Origin: Bifidobacterium breve | GTDB lineage: Bacteria > Actinomycetota > Acidimicrobiia > Acidimicrobiales > Acidimicrobilacustridaceae | Direction: 5' to 3' | NCBI GenBank assembly: GCA_945862505.1 | Contig: CAMAYJ010000026.1 | Location: 1 to 32,680, forward strand | DNA length: 32,680 bases | In this document: positions 23,324 through 31,227 of the stretch, piece by piece | Numbering within the stretch: position 1 is the stretch's first letter | Layout: the number at the start of each line of letters is the position of its first letter | Position numbers and translations under genes: made by a program | Notes under the pieces: generated by a model | What the model saw: only the letters and a program-made list of their open reading frames with translations | What the model was told of the DNA's origin: nothing | Databases searched by the model: none

Positions 23324-25273
23324 ATGTCCGACCCCACGGTCGAACCCGGCGCTTCAGCGTCGAATCGTCAAGACCACCAATCAACCGAGAGCGCTCGTTC
23401 AGCAAACGCTGAGTCAACGCCAACCGCTTCTTCAGAGCCGGCTCGCACGGTCGCCCAATCGGGTCCTGAGGGATCAGGTGGAGCGAGCGCGTCCGAAGGC
23501 GAAGCCTCGCCGAGCGGAGATGGCGTCAATCGTCCGCGTCGTCGCCGAGGATCGCGTGGCGGAAGAAATCGCAACCGCTCGGGCGGAGCTCAAAACAACT
23601 CCGGCAACGCATCATCAACTGAGACCGCTAGCGCCGATGACCCGGTTGCCCCCAAGCCACAGATTGGCGATAGTCGACCTGCTCCAGAATCGGATGAAGC
23701 CGACCCGTCTCTGAAGGACGAGGGTCAAGCCTCTGGCCAACCACGAAGCGGAAATCGCCGACGTCGAGGTGGTCGCGGTCGTGGCGGTGGCGGTGGTGGT
23801 CAGCAGCAAGGCCAGAACGCTGAGAAGGCTCAGAATGCCCAGCAAGGCCAGCAAACCCAGAATGTTCAGCCGAACCAGCAGAAGGGCCAGCAACGCAAGG
23901 GAGTGGCACCGAAGCCGGTTGAGGCGATCCTCGGTGGCGATGGGCCAGATCTCGACGAAGAAACACTTGAAAAGCGCAAGGGTCGTGAGCGCAACGGCCG
24001 CCCAGTCGGTCGCTACATGATGGCGGTCAGCGTTCGCCCGGAAGCCACACAGATTGCCGTACTCGAGGGTCGAAACCTGATCGAGCATTACGTCTCCCGT
24101 CCGGCCGATGACGTTGCCCAAATCCACGGCAACATTTATCTCGGCAAGGTGCAGAACGTTCTGCCCGGAATGGAAGCTGCTTTCGTCGATATCGCAACGC
24201 CAAAAAATGCAGTGCTCTACCGAGGCGATGTGCAGTTCGATGCTGACGATGTCGAAGGTGCCGCTGCAAATGCACGCATTGAGCAGATCTTGAAGCCGCG
24301 CCAAACAATCATCTGCCAGGTCACAAAGAATCCGATCGCTCACAAGGGAGCACGCCTCACCCAAGAAGTGTCGCTTCCTGGGCGCTTCGTGGTGCTTATT
24401 CCGAACTCCAGCACCTATGGCATCTCAAAGCGTCTCGACGATGGTGAGCGTCGCCGGCTTCGCAATATCCTCGACAAAGTGAAGCCGCCGCAGCATGGCG
24501 TCATCGTTCGAACAGCAGCAGAAGGAGTGACATCCGAGGAGATTTCCTCAGACGTGCGCCGGCTCCTGTCGCAATGGGAACAAATCGAAAATCTGGCGAA
24601 CACTGCTCAAGCCCCTGCGCTTCTTTATCGGGAGCCCGATATGGCTGTTCGGGTCATTCGAGAAGAGTTCAGCGATAACTATCGAAGTGTTGTCATCGAC
24701 GACGAAGCCCTCTACAAAGATGTGCACGACTACGTGTCAAGTATTTCTCCGGCGCTTGCCGATCGCATCGAGTTCTACGACCGCTCCACCGAACCTCTCT
24801 CGATCTTCGAGCGACACCATGTACACGAGCAGGTTCACAAGGCGCTCGACCGCAAGGTGTGGTTGCCTTCCGGCGGTTCACTCATCATTGAGCACACCGA
24901 AGCACTCACGGTGATCGATGTGAACACCGGCAAAAACGTCGGATCGAAAAGCCTTGAGGAAACCGTTTACCGAAACAACCTCGAAGCTGCTGTCGAAATC
25001 GCAAAGCAGTTACGCCTTCGTGATATTGGCGGCATCATCGTTATCGACTTCATCGACATGGAGATCAAGGGAAATCGCGACGACGTCGTCAAGGTCTTCC
25101 GTGAAGCGCTGGCGCGAGATAAAACCCGCACCCAGGTGTTCGATATCTCCGAACTCGGTCTCGTTGAAATGACCCGGAAACGGATTGGCGAAGGGCTCCT
25201 TGAATCCTTTGCAACACAGTGTCCCGATTGTGAAGGCCGGGGCGTTCAGGTCGACCCGGACCTCTTGGTCTGA
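23324..25273 (+). CDS. rne: Ribonuclease E/G family endoribonuclease
   Basis: This 649-residue protein initiates mRNA decay and processes structured RNA. Residues 1-210 are a disordered extension with RPRRRRGSRGGRNRNR, RRRRGGRGRGGGGGG and a Gln/Asn-rich stretch (QQQGQNAEKAQNAQQGQQ...). The catalytic part begins at MMAVSVRPEATQIAVLE, with an S1-like RNA-binding region (NIYLGKVQNVLPGMEAAFVDI). The metal-binding aspartates are D532 (IDVNTGKN) and D575 (IDFIDME), 43 residues apart as in E. coli RNase E. The zinc-link CPDC (C633, C636) is near the C-terminus. The protein ends soon after, so the degradosome scaffold of enterobacterial RNase E is absent and the disordered part is N-terminal. AAGGGA lies 8-9 nt before the ATG. 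Confidence 0.95.
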   Translation: MSDPTVEPGASASNRQDHQSTESARSANAESTPTASSEPARTVAQSGPEGSGGASASEGEASPSGDGVNRPRRRRGSRGGRNRNRSGGAQNNSGNASSTETASADDPVAPKPQIGDSRPAPESDEADPSLKDEGQASGQPRSGNRRRRGGRGRGGGGGGQQQGQNAEKAQNAQQGQQTQNVQPNQQKGQQRKGVAPKPVEAILGGDGPDLDEETLEKRKGRERNGRPVGRYMMAVSVRPEATQIAVLEGRNLIEHYVSRPADDVAQIHGNIYLGKVQNVLPGMEAAFVDIATPKNAVLYRGDVQFDADDVEGAAANARIEQILKPRQTIICQVTKNPIAHKGARLTQEVSLPGRFVVLIPNSSTYGISKRLDDGERRRLRNILDKVKPPQHGVIVRTAAEGVTSEEISSDVRRLLSQWEQIENLANTAQAPALLYREPDMAVRVIREEFSDNYRSVVIDDEALYKDVHDYVSSISPALADRIEFYDRSTEPLSIFERHHVHEQVHKALDRKVWLPSGGSLIIEHTEALTVIDVNTGKNVGSKSLEETVYRNNLEAAVEIAKQLRLRDIGGIIVIDFIDMEIKGNRDDVVKVFREALARDKTRTQVFDISELGLVEMTRKRIGEGLLESFATQCPDCEGRGVQVDPDLLV

Positions 25274-25290
25274 GGCGACCCAAACTCCCG

Positions 25291-25325
25291 CTCCCGGCCC
25301 GGGTTTCATAATCTTGGGCCGGGGG
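25291..25325 (+). repeat. GC-rich inverted repeat between rne and rplU
   Basis: CTCCCGGCCC (25291-25300) pairs with GGGCCGGGGG (25316-25325) across 15 nt, with one wobble pair. As RNA it would form a stable stem behind rne, but no T-tract follows, so at most it is a weak or factor-dependent terminator. It also frames the -35 region of the rplU promoter. Confidence 0.5.
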
Positions 25326-25333
25326 GCTAGAGT
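25305..25333 (+). promoter_or_regulatory. Promoter of rplU-rpmA (TTCATA-17-TAGAGT)
   Basis: TTCATA (25305-25310) and TAGAGT (25328-25333) are 17 nt apart, and the -10 box ends 9 nt before the ATG of rplU. With no ribosome site between box and start, the transcript is probably leaderless or nearly so. The -35 box falls in the loop of the inverted repeat. Confidence 0.5.
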
Positions 25334-25342
25334 TGCCCCCCT

Positions 25343-25648
25343 ATGTATGCCGTGATCCAGACAGGTGGCAAGCAGTACCGCGTCGAAGAGGGCCAACGAC
25401 TTGATGTCGAACGCCTCGGCGAGGCTGACGAAGTCACCCTCACTCCAGTGCTCGTTGTCGATGGTGACACCGTCCTCGCTACTCCCGCGCAACTGGCTGG
25501 TGCCAGTGTCTCCGCCCGGGTTGTTGGTGCGGCCAAGGGTCCCAAGGTCATCGGCTTCACCTACAAGAACAAGGCCAACGAGCGTCGTCGTTGGGGTCAT
25601 CGTCAGCACTATGCGACGATCGAGATCACCGGCATTAAGAAGGGCTGA
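25343..25648 (+). CDS. rplU: 50S ribosomal protein L21
   Basis: This 101-residue protein has the normal L21 length and signature: MYAVIQTGGKQYRVEEGQ at the N-terminus, and KGPKVIGFTYKNKANERRRWGHRQHYATIEI near the C-terminus, which binds 23S rRNA. It starts at ATG 25343 directly behind the promoter box and is followed 3 nt later by rpmA, the standard pairing in bacteria. Confidence 0.98.
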   Translation: MYAVIQTGGKQYRVEEGQRLDVERLGEADEVTLTPVLVVDGDTVLATPAQLAGASVSARVVGAAKGPKVIGFTYKNKANERRRWGHRQHYATIEITGIKKG

Positions 25649-25651
25649 TCC

Positions 25652-25903
25652 ATGTCAAAGACCAAAGGTGGCGGTTCAACCCGCAACGGACGCGACTCCC
25701 AGAGCAAGCGCCTTGGTGTGAAGCGATTCGATGGCCAGGCCGTCAACGCTGGCACCATCATCGTGCGCCAGCGTGGCACTCGTATTCACCCCGGCGAAAA
25801 CGTCGGCAAGGGTGGAGACGACACGTTGTTCGCTCTCACTGAAGGAACCGTCAAGTTTGGATCCCGTAAGGGTCGCAAGCTTGTCGATGTGCATCCAGTC
25901 TGA
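25652..25903 (+). CDS. rpmA: 50S ribosomal protein L27
   Basis: This 83-residue protein is L27, whose N-terminus reaches the peptidyl-transferase centre. It has [39 protein letters not shown], the family signature. The N-terminus is MSKTKGGGS without the cleavable extension known from Firmicutes. It lies 3 nt behind rplU, and a strong terminator follows 23 nt downstream. Confidence 0.98.
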   Translation: MSKTKGGGSTRNGRDSQSKRLGVKRFDGQAVNAGTIIVRQRGTRIHPGENVGKGGDDTLFALTEGTVKFGSRKGRKLVDVHPV

Positions 25904-25926
25904 GTTGCTTGCGTAAGAATCTGATT

Positions 25927-25960
25927 GAAAGCGGACCATTTGGTCCGCTTTCTTCTTTTT
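25927..25960 (+). terminator. Rho-independent terminator of rplU-rpmA
   Basis: An 11-bp perfect stem (GAAAGCGGACC and complement) with an ATTT loop is followed by TTCTTTTT, a textbook intrinsic terminator. The last T residues also supply the TAA stop of the convergent dgt-like gene (25961-25959). On the minus strand the same stem has no T-tract, so it would work mainly in the plus direction. Confidence 0.92.
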
Positions 25961-27083
25961 AGTCCCGAGAGTCGATTCCGAGTGGACGGCGCTCATTTGG
26001 CCATTGAAGCAATCGGCCGGCGGTGTCGAATGCGAAACGGTCGGTCATGCCGGCGACGTAGGTGACCGCCGCAGTGACGGGATCGCCATCGGCCACCGAT
26101 GGGAGCGACTGGGGAGTTGTGATGAAGTGTTCCACCAGGGCGGTGAGCACATCGATGACCGCTTGGCCTTGCTGTATGGATTCGGGACGGTTGTAGATGC
26201 GTTCATAGTTGAACGAACGAAGCGCACTCAGCGCTGAAGCAGAGGTTGTATCCATCCCGACGATGCCCGTTTCGGCCGCCGCGCCAATGACAGCTCCAAT
26301 AAGCGTGTGCAGTTGTTGGCGTCGGGTGGCACCGAGAACCTCGATTACTTCGATTGGCAGGTCGGACGGGTTAACGATTCCGGTACTGACGGCGTCTTCA
26401 AGATCGTGAGCGCTATAGGCACATCGATCGGCCCAACTCACGACAACGCCCTCGGGGGTCATGGGCGTGGGGCGAGACCACGAATGATTTCGAATGCCAT
26501 CGAGTGTTTCAACACAAAGATTGAACGGCTCGAGAACAACATCGGCACCCCACACGGCGTGGTGGTAGCCACCGGGGATGAACGCATCGAAGGCGTCTTC
26601 GCTGGCGTGCCCGCCTGGGCCATGCCCACAATCGTGGCCGAGGGCGATTGCTTCAGTGAGAGAGACGTTGAGACCGAGACCTCGAGAAATCGCCGTTGCC
26701 ACCTGTGCGACTTCGAGTGCGTGTGTGAGCCGGGTGCGCTGATGGTCGTCGGGAAAAACAAAGACCTGGGTTTTTCCAGAAAGCCGACGGAAGGCTGGTG
26801 AGTGGAGAATGCGATCTCGATCGCGTTCGAAACAGGTTCGAAACTCGTCGGGTTCTTCTTCTGTGGCTCGGTTGCCAGCTCCGGACGCCCGAGTAGCGCC
26901 CAGAGCGAGAATCTTGTAATCATGCGCTTCACGTTCTTCGCGACGGACGCTATGAGCAGTAACTGTGGGTGGTGGGCTCTCGCTATGAGCAAGTACGAGG
27001 TTCTGTGCGGTTTGGGCCCCTTTCATGGTGGCGACCCATTCCTCGTGGCGTGGTGATCGGGAGGATGGTGCCTGCTCTTTCAT
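25959..27083 (-). CDS. dgt: dGTPase-like HD-domain phosphohydrolase
   Basis: This 374-residue protein belongs to the dNTP triphosphohydrolase family, which splits dNTPs into nucleoside and triphosphate. The N-terminal signature FERDRDRILHSPAFRRLSGKTQVF (85-108) and the metal site H121, H150-D151 (GHDCGHGPGGH) and D219 (SWADRCAYSAHD) are complete. The first 50 residues are not conserved-looking. The start at 27083 is preferred for AGGA 7 nt upstream; ATG 27101 and ATG 27026 are alternatives. The gene runs against the surrounding ribosomal/obgE order and is bounded by the rpmA terminator on one side and the divergent obgE promoter on the other, so it is an insertion into a conserved neighbourhood. 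True substrate preference (dGTP or other dNTPs) cannot be read from the sequence. Confidence 0.92.
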   Translation of the reverse strand: MKEQAPSSRSPRHEEWVATMKGAQTAQNLVLAHSESPPPTVTAHSVRREEREAHDYKILALGATRASGAGNRATEEEPDEFRTCFERDRDRILHSPAFRRLSGKTQVFVFPDDHQRTRLTHALEVAQVATAISRGLGLNVSLTEAIALGHDCGHGPGGHASEDAFDAFIPGGYHHAVWGADVVLEPFNLCVETLDGIRNHSWSRPTPMTPEGVVVSWADRCAYSAHDLEDAVSTGIVNPSDLPIEVIEVLGATRRQQLHTLIGAVIGAAAETGIVGMDTTSASALSALRSFNYERIYNRPESIQQGQAVIDVLTALVEHFITTPQSLPSVADGDPVTAAVTYVAGMTDRFAFDTAGRLLQWPNERRPLGIDSRD

Positions 27084-27125
27084 GGACGAATCCTGCCCCA
27101 TTAGTGAGACATCGGGGGGACACGA

Positions 27126-27154
27126 AGTATCGATCTGCGGACATGGTCCCCCAA
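27126..27154 (-). promoter_or_regulatory. Promoter of the dgt-like gene (TTGGGG-17-GATACT)
   Basis: On the minus strand TTGGGG and GATACT are separated by 17 nt and would give a leader of about 35 nt to the ATG at 27083. The -35 box is only 5 bp from the divergent obgE -10 box, so the two promoters could interfere with each other. Confidence 0.4.
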
Positions 27155-27159
27155 GCCCG

Positions 27160-27165
27160 TAGGCT
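27160..27165 (+). promoter_or_regulatory. -10 box of obgE (TAGGCT)
   Basis: TAGGCT ends 8 nt before the GTG of obgE with no ribosome site in between, again the leaderless spacing. The spacer CTCCGGTC is nearly the same as the CTACCGGTC before the radical SAM gene. Confidence 0.45.
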
Positions 27166-27173
27166 CTCCGGTC

Positions 27174-28466
27174 GTGTCCGGATTTATCGACGAATGCCAA
27201 CTCAATGTGCGCGGGGGCGACGGCGGCGCTGGCTGTGTCGCGTTCCGCCGCGAGGCCCACGTCGCCAAGGGTGGGCCCGACGGTGGCGACGGCGGTCGAG
27301 GTGGCGATGTATGGCTGGTGGCCGACCGAAACATCTCGTCACTTCTCGCTTTCAAAGACCATCCCCATCGACGGGCGTCGAGCGGTACCCATGGTCAGGG
27401 AAAAAAGATGCACGGTGCTGGATCCGATGATCTGATCGTGCATGTCCCTGAAGGCACAGTCGTTCATGCTCTCGAGGGCGAGATGTTGGCCGACCTTGTT
27501 CATCACGGTGATCGCTGGATGGCGGCGGCCGGCGGTAGAGGCGGGAAGGGCAATGCCAAGTTCCTTTCCAATATTCGTCGAGCTCCTTCGTTCGCCGAGC
27601 AAGGAGAGGTCGGGGAAGAACAATGGCTGAATCTCGAACTCAAGCTGATGGCCGACGTTGCCCTTGTCGGCTTCCCGAATGTCGGCAAGTCCACGCTCAT
27701 TTCGCGTATCTCCGCAGCGAAACCAAAGATCGCTGATTATCCATTCACCACCCTCGAACCCAACCTTGGCGTGGTTCGGGTCGAAGACAATTTCGAATTC
27801 GTTGTCGCCGATATTCCTGGCCTCATCGAAGGCGCCGCTGACGGCAAGGGTCTCGGTCATCGATTCTTGCGTCATGTTGAGCGCGCACGGGTTTTGGTCA
27901 TTCTCATCGACCTTGCTGGCGGTCTCGACGGAACCACTTCAGAAGGTCCTGCGGAGCAAGCGCGGATTCTGCTTGCTGAGCTCGAGGCGTATCGCCCCGA
28001 ACTTCTTGACCGGCCTCGAATCATCGTCGGCTCTCGTGCCGATCTGATTCCCGAGGATCTCGCTATTGCGTTGACCGGTAAACCTTCGGTGACCAGCGAT
28101 GGGCTCCAGCTCGATATTTCGGTTTCTGCGATCACCGGAGCAGGACTCCCTCGCCTCATCGGCCGAATGGCCGAGGAAGTTCGTGGCGCTCGTTCCGTGG
28201 AACCTGAACTCGATGGGTTTGTTATTCATCGTCCCATTCCTGAGGGAATTCGCATCGAGCGCGAAGACGACGGTTCTTATCGGGTCCTCGGTCGCTCTGC
28301 CGAGCGCGCCGTGGCTCTCTCTGATCTAACGAACCTCGAAGCTCTCGACTTCGCGCATTCTCGACTCAAGAAGATCGGAGTCGACAAGGCGCTTGCACGT
28401 GCTGGCGCCAAAGAAGGCGACACCGTGCGCATCGCAAATCTCACCTTCGATTACGAGGAGGAGTGA
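27174..28466 (+). CDS. obgE: Obg/CgtA family ribosome-assembly GTPase
   Basis: This 430-residue protein has the glycine-rich Obg fold (1-158; GGDGGAGCVAFRRE, GGPDGGDGGRGGDVW), a G domain and a C-terminal OCT domain (about 348-426, FVIHRPIPEG...). It acts in 50S subunit assembly and stress control. G1 is GFPNVGKS (166-173), G3 DIPG (213-216) and G5 SAITG (318-322). The G4 motif, normally NKxD, reads S287-R-A-D290, so the Asn and Lys that contact guanine are replaced while the Asp is kept. The start is GTG 27174, after which the Obg fold begins at once. It is coupled to proB by a 1-nt overlap (TGATG) and shares a divergent promoter region with the dgt-like gene. Confidence 0.95.
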   Translation: MSGFIDECQLNVRGGDGGAGCVAFRREAHVAKGGPDGGDGGRGGDVWLVADRNISSLLAFKDHPHRRASSGTHGQGKKMHGAGSDDLIVHVPEGTVVHALEGEMLADLVHHGDRWMAAAGGRGGKGNAKFLSNIRRAPSFAEQGEVGEEQWLNLELKLMADVALVGFPNVGKSTLISRISAAKPKIADYPFTTLEPNLGVVRVEDNFEFVVADIPGLIEGAADGKGLGHRFLRHVERARVLVILIDLAGGLDGTTSEGPAEQARILLAELEAYRPELLDRPRIIVGSRADLIPEDLAIALTGKPSVTSDGLQLDISVSAITGAGLPRLIGRMAEEVRGARSVEPELDGFVIHRPIPEGIRIEREDDGSYRVLGRSAERAVALSDLTNLEALDFAHSRLKKIGVDKALARAGAKEGDTVRIANLTFDYEEE

Positions 28467-29560
28467 TGGTCGTTGTCGTAAAAATCGGAACATCATCGCT
28501 CACCGATTCCGAGGGGAGCATCCGTAAAGACGCCATCGTAAAATTGTGCGATGAGGTCGCCACTGTGCGGGCCACCGGCCACAGTGTTGTCATCGTTACA
28601 TCTGGTGCAATCGGCGCGGGGCTTCCTGCGCTTGGGCTGGGTGGTGCGAATCGTCCTACTGACTCGCGCACGCTCCAAGCTGTTTCTGCAGTTGGTCAGT
28701 CGCGTCTGATGGGTGTTTACTGCGAGGCGCTCGATCAGCATTCACTCGTTGGTGGCCAAGTTCTTCTCGCACCGTTGGACTTTGTCGACCGCCGTCAATA
28801 TTTACAAGCGCGCGGGACGCTCACGCGCCTGCTTGAACTTGGCGTCGTGCCGATCGTCAATGAGAACGACGCCGTTGCCGACGATGAAATTCGGTTCGGC
28901 GACAACGATCGACTCGCGGCCCTTGTTTCACATCTTGTCGACGCTGAACTTCTCGTACTGCTCACCGATACCGCTGGGCTGCTCTCGGCCGATCCCCGCC
29001 TCGATCCCGATGCCTCGTTGATCGAGGAGATCATCGAATTCGATCAGCAACTCGACGAAATCGCCGGTGGCCCTGGCACCCCTGGCGGCAGCGGAGGAAT
29101 GGCCTCAAAGATTTCAGCGGCAAAGATCGCCGCATGGTCTGGCGTTCGCACTGTGATCGCCGCAGCTCACCGTCCTTCAGTTCTCACTGATGCAGTTGAA
29201 GGAGTCAGCGGTGTCGGCACGATCGTTGCTGCTCACCAACGGGATCTTCCCGCCCGCAAGCTTTGGATTGCCTTTGCTGTGCGGTCTTCCGGGGTGGTCT
29301 CTGTCGATGCGGCAGCCCGAGCGGCTCTCGAAGGCGGTGGAGCTTCGCTGCTTGCGGTTGGCGTGGTCGGAGTCCAAGGAGACTTCGAAATCAATGATGC
29401 CGTGGAGATAGCAGACCAAAACGGCTTGGTCTTTGCGAAGGGTCTTGTTCGTCAGAGTTCCTCGACGCTCGCAAACTCGTTGGCCCGTTCGACGACAGGC
29501 CTGTCGACCGAGGTTCCTTCACATGTGGTTGACGCAGACGACCTTGTGATTCTTTCCTAG
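28466..29560 (+). CDS. proB: Glutamate 5-kinase
   Basis: This 364-residue enzyme phosphorylates glutamate in the first step of proline synthesis. It has an amino-acid-kinase domain (VVVVKIGTSSLTD at the N-terminus, NENDAVADDEIRFGDNDRLAALVS, LTDTAGLLSADPR, GTPGGSGGMASKISAAKIA) and a C-terminal PUA domain (about 275-364), the usual architecture. ATG 28466 is used; a GTG one codon earlier is equally in frame, and AGGAGG lies about 4 nt upstream. It overlaps obgE by 1 nt. Its TAG stop is interlocked with the TAG of the convergent murJ in a CTAG. proA, its pathway partner, follows only after the inverted murJ. Confidence 0.95.
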   Translation: MVVVVKIGTSSLTDSEGSIRKDAIVKLCDEVATVRATGHSVVIVTSGAIGAGLPALGLGGANRPTDSRTLQAVSAVGQSRLMGVYCEALDQHSLVGGQVLLAPLDFVDRRQYLQARGTLTRLLELGVVPIVNENDAVADDEIRFGDNDRLAALVSHLVDAELLVLLTDTAGLLSADPRLDPDASLIEEIIEFDQQLDEIAGGPGTPGGSGGMASKISAAKIAAWSGVRTVIAAAHRPSVLTDAVEGVSGVGTIVAAHQRDLPARKLWIAFAVRSSGVVSVDAAARAALEGGGASLLAVGVVGVQGDFEINDAVEIADQNGLVFAKGLVRQSSSTLANSLARSTTGLSTEVPSHVVDADDLVILS

Positions 29561-31146
29561 CGACGCAGCAGGCGAGTCATCGTGAGTCTTGCCTCATCAA
29601 CTCTGAGGAGAACGAGCGACCCGGCATAGACGCCGGTTCCGAGACCGACTGCACAGAGAACGGTCACGAGATCGCTCAGATCGGTGAAGCGGAGAAACGC
29701 CCAGACGGCGATTCCCATCACCGCCGCTGAGAGAACGAGTTTCGCAATTGTCACGATGGTGGAAGCGTCGAAGAATCTCCCTATTCGGCGATGAAGAAGA
29801 AATAGTGCAATGAAAGCGAAGACTGTGTAAGCGATTGATCCGCTCGCGCCAAGCCCGACAACACCGAAGCGGTCGACGACGGCAAAGGCGATCACCAGGG
29901 CGAGAATTGTTTCCGATGCGTTTATATAGAAGGGAAGTCGCGTGTCGCGCTGGGCATAAAAACCTCTCATTGCAAAGAGGAAGAGTGAGAAAGCCGGGAG
30001 GCCAAAGAGAAATGCAATCAGCGTGTTCGCGGTCGTTTCGGCATTCGATTGGGTGAACTCTCCGTGTGCCAGCACAAGTCGAACGATCGGCCCCGCAAGC
30101 AGAATCATGCCGATAGAGGCCGGTATCGCGAGAACAAGCACAAGCCGCAGGCCTGAACTGAAACGACGTCGAAGGCCAGAAGCATCGGCGGCAGCATGAA
30201 GCGCCGAGAGTTCAGGCGTATAAGAGGTCATGACCGAGACGGTCCATAGCCCGTAGGGAAGTTGAAAAAAGAGCCAGGCGTAGGCATAGATCGAAACGCC
30301 ATCGACACCATTGGCCAACGTTTGAATGATTCCGTAGGCCACGAGATTCGAGACGACATAGCCAAACGTCCAACCGGAAAGACGGCCAACCTCGCGTACG
30401 GCAGGGTCGCGAAGATCAAAGTTCCAATGCAATCGAACTCCGGCCGATCGCATTGCGGGCCACAGAACCAACGTCATGGCCAGTAGTCCGGCAGTAGTGC
30501 CGAAACCGAGTAGCAGCAAGAGTCCGGTGTCGTGACTGACCTGATCGAAGGTAAGTGCTTTGCCGGCAGCGAGATGGGGGAGGGCAAGGAAGAGGCAAAT
30601 AACGACGACATTGTTGAGTACCGGGGCAAATGCGGGAACTGCAAAAGAGCGCCGGGCATTCAGCAGAGCAGTGCCCAGACTGGTGAGTCCGTAGAAAAGT
30701 ATCTGGGGCGCAAACATCATCAGAAGCGGGACTGCAATTTTCGCTTGCGTTGCTGCATCTGCGCTTGAAGAGGAAAGGTTGTAGAGGCGGATAATGATGG
30801 GGGAGAGAGCGATGCCCACAACAGTGGCAACCACAAGGACGACACTGATGACTGTTGCTAACGCGTCGATGCCGCGGTTGTCATCTCGCCCCGTGTGGGC
30901 AACGACGACGGGAACGAGGGTGGCGGAAAGAATGCCGCCAAGCACGAGGTCGTACAGCAGGTTGGGTGTGTTGTTCGCCAGGTTGTAGGCCTCGGCCAGT
31001 GCGGTGGCACCGATGGCGTAGGCCATGACTCCGACACGGAGAAACCCTGTGAGTCGGCTGAGACCAGTGCCAAGAGCGACCAAGGCGCTTGAGCGCACGA
31101 GATGATGGGTTCTCTGTGCTGTCACGTCCTCGGCAGAGCTGCTCAT
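29557..31146 (-). CDS. murJ: MurJ/MviN family lipid II flippase
   Basis: This 529-residue membrane protein has about 14 helices and belongs to the MOP superfamily. Its N-terminus shows the MurJ pattern SSALVALGTGLSRLTGFLRVGVMAYAIGATALAEAYNLANNTPNLLYDLVLGGILSATLVPV, and later FAPVLNNVVVI and QRDTRLPFYINA occur at family-typical places. It flips lipid II across the membrane and so supplies the MreB/PBP2/RodA machinery encoded upstream. ATG 31146 is preferred because the -10 box TAGCGT lies 8 nt upstream; an in-frame start at 31239 would overlap the proA promoter region. The large soluble and kinase-like extensions seen in mycobacterial MviN are absent. It sits inverted between proB and proA. 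Confidence 0.92.
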   Translation of the reverse strand: MSSSAEDVTAQRTHHLVRSSALVALGTGLSRLTGFLRVGVMAYAIGATALAEAYNLANNTPNLLYDLVLGGILSATLVPVVVAHTGRDDNRGIDALATVISVVLVVATVVGIALSPIIIRLYNLSSSSADAATQAKIAVPLLMMFAPQILFYGLTSLGTALLNARRSFAVPAFAPVLNNVVVICLFLALPHLAAGKALTFDQVSHDTGLLLLLGFGTTAGLLAMTLVLWPAMRSAGVRLHWNFDLRDPAVREVGRLSGWTFGYVVSNLVAYGIIQTLANGVDGVSIYAYAWLFFQLPYGLWTVSVMTSYTPELSALHAAADASGLRRRFSSGLRLVLVLAIPASIGMILLAGPIVRLVLAHGEFTQSNAETTANTLIAFLFGLPAFSLFLFAMRGFYAQRDTRLPFYINASETILALVIAFAVVDRFGVVGLGASGSIAYTVFAFIALFLLHRRIGRFFDASTIVTIAKLVLSAAVMGIAVWAFLRFTDLSDLVTVLCAVGLGTGVYAGSLVLLRVDEARLTMTRLLRR

Positions 31147-31154
31147 CGGCGATA

Positions 31155-31160
31155 ACGCTA
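31155..31160 (-). promoter_or_regulatory. -10 box of murJ (TAGCGT)
   Basis: On the minus strand TAGCGT ends 8 nt before the ATG at 31146, the leaderless distance, and the hexamer equals that of ndk. No ribosome site is present, and the divergent proA promoter lies about 35 bp away. Confidence 0.45.
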
Positions 31161-31192
31161 GTTCCCACCGTTCCTCGCCGACGTGAGCCCTA

Positions 31193-31220
31193 CTGACCCG
31201 AATGCCTTGGCGAGTAACCT
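31193..31220 (+). promoter_or_regulatory. Promoter of proA (CTGACC-16-TAACCT)
   Basis: CTGACC (31193-31198) and TAACCT (31215-31220) are 16 nt apart, and the -10 box ends 7 nt before the ATG at 31228, suggesting a leaderless proA mRNA independent of proB. Confidence 0.5.
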
Positions 31221-31227
31221 TTCTGGG

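Noticed and set aside
23800-23910. CAG-rich short repeats in rne considered as a tandem repeat or CRISPR-like array
   Set aside because: The units are irregular, in frame and coding for Gln/Asn; there are no equal repeats or spacers.
23615-24364. Minus-strand open frame of 249 codons opposite rne
   Set aside because: It is leucine/threonine-rich low complexity produced by the complement of the Gln/Arg-rich rne extension; no family motif and no ribosome site.
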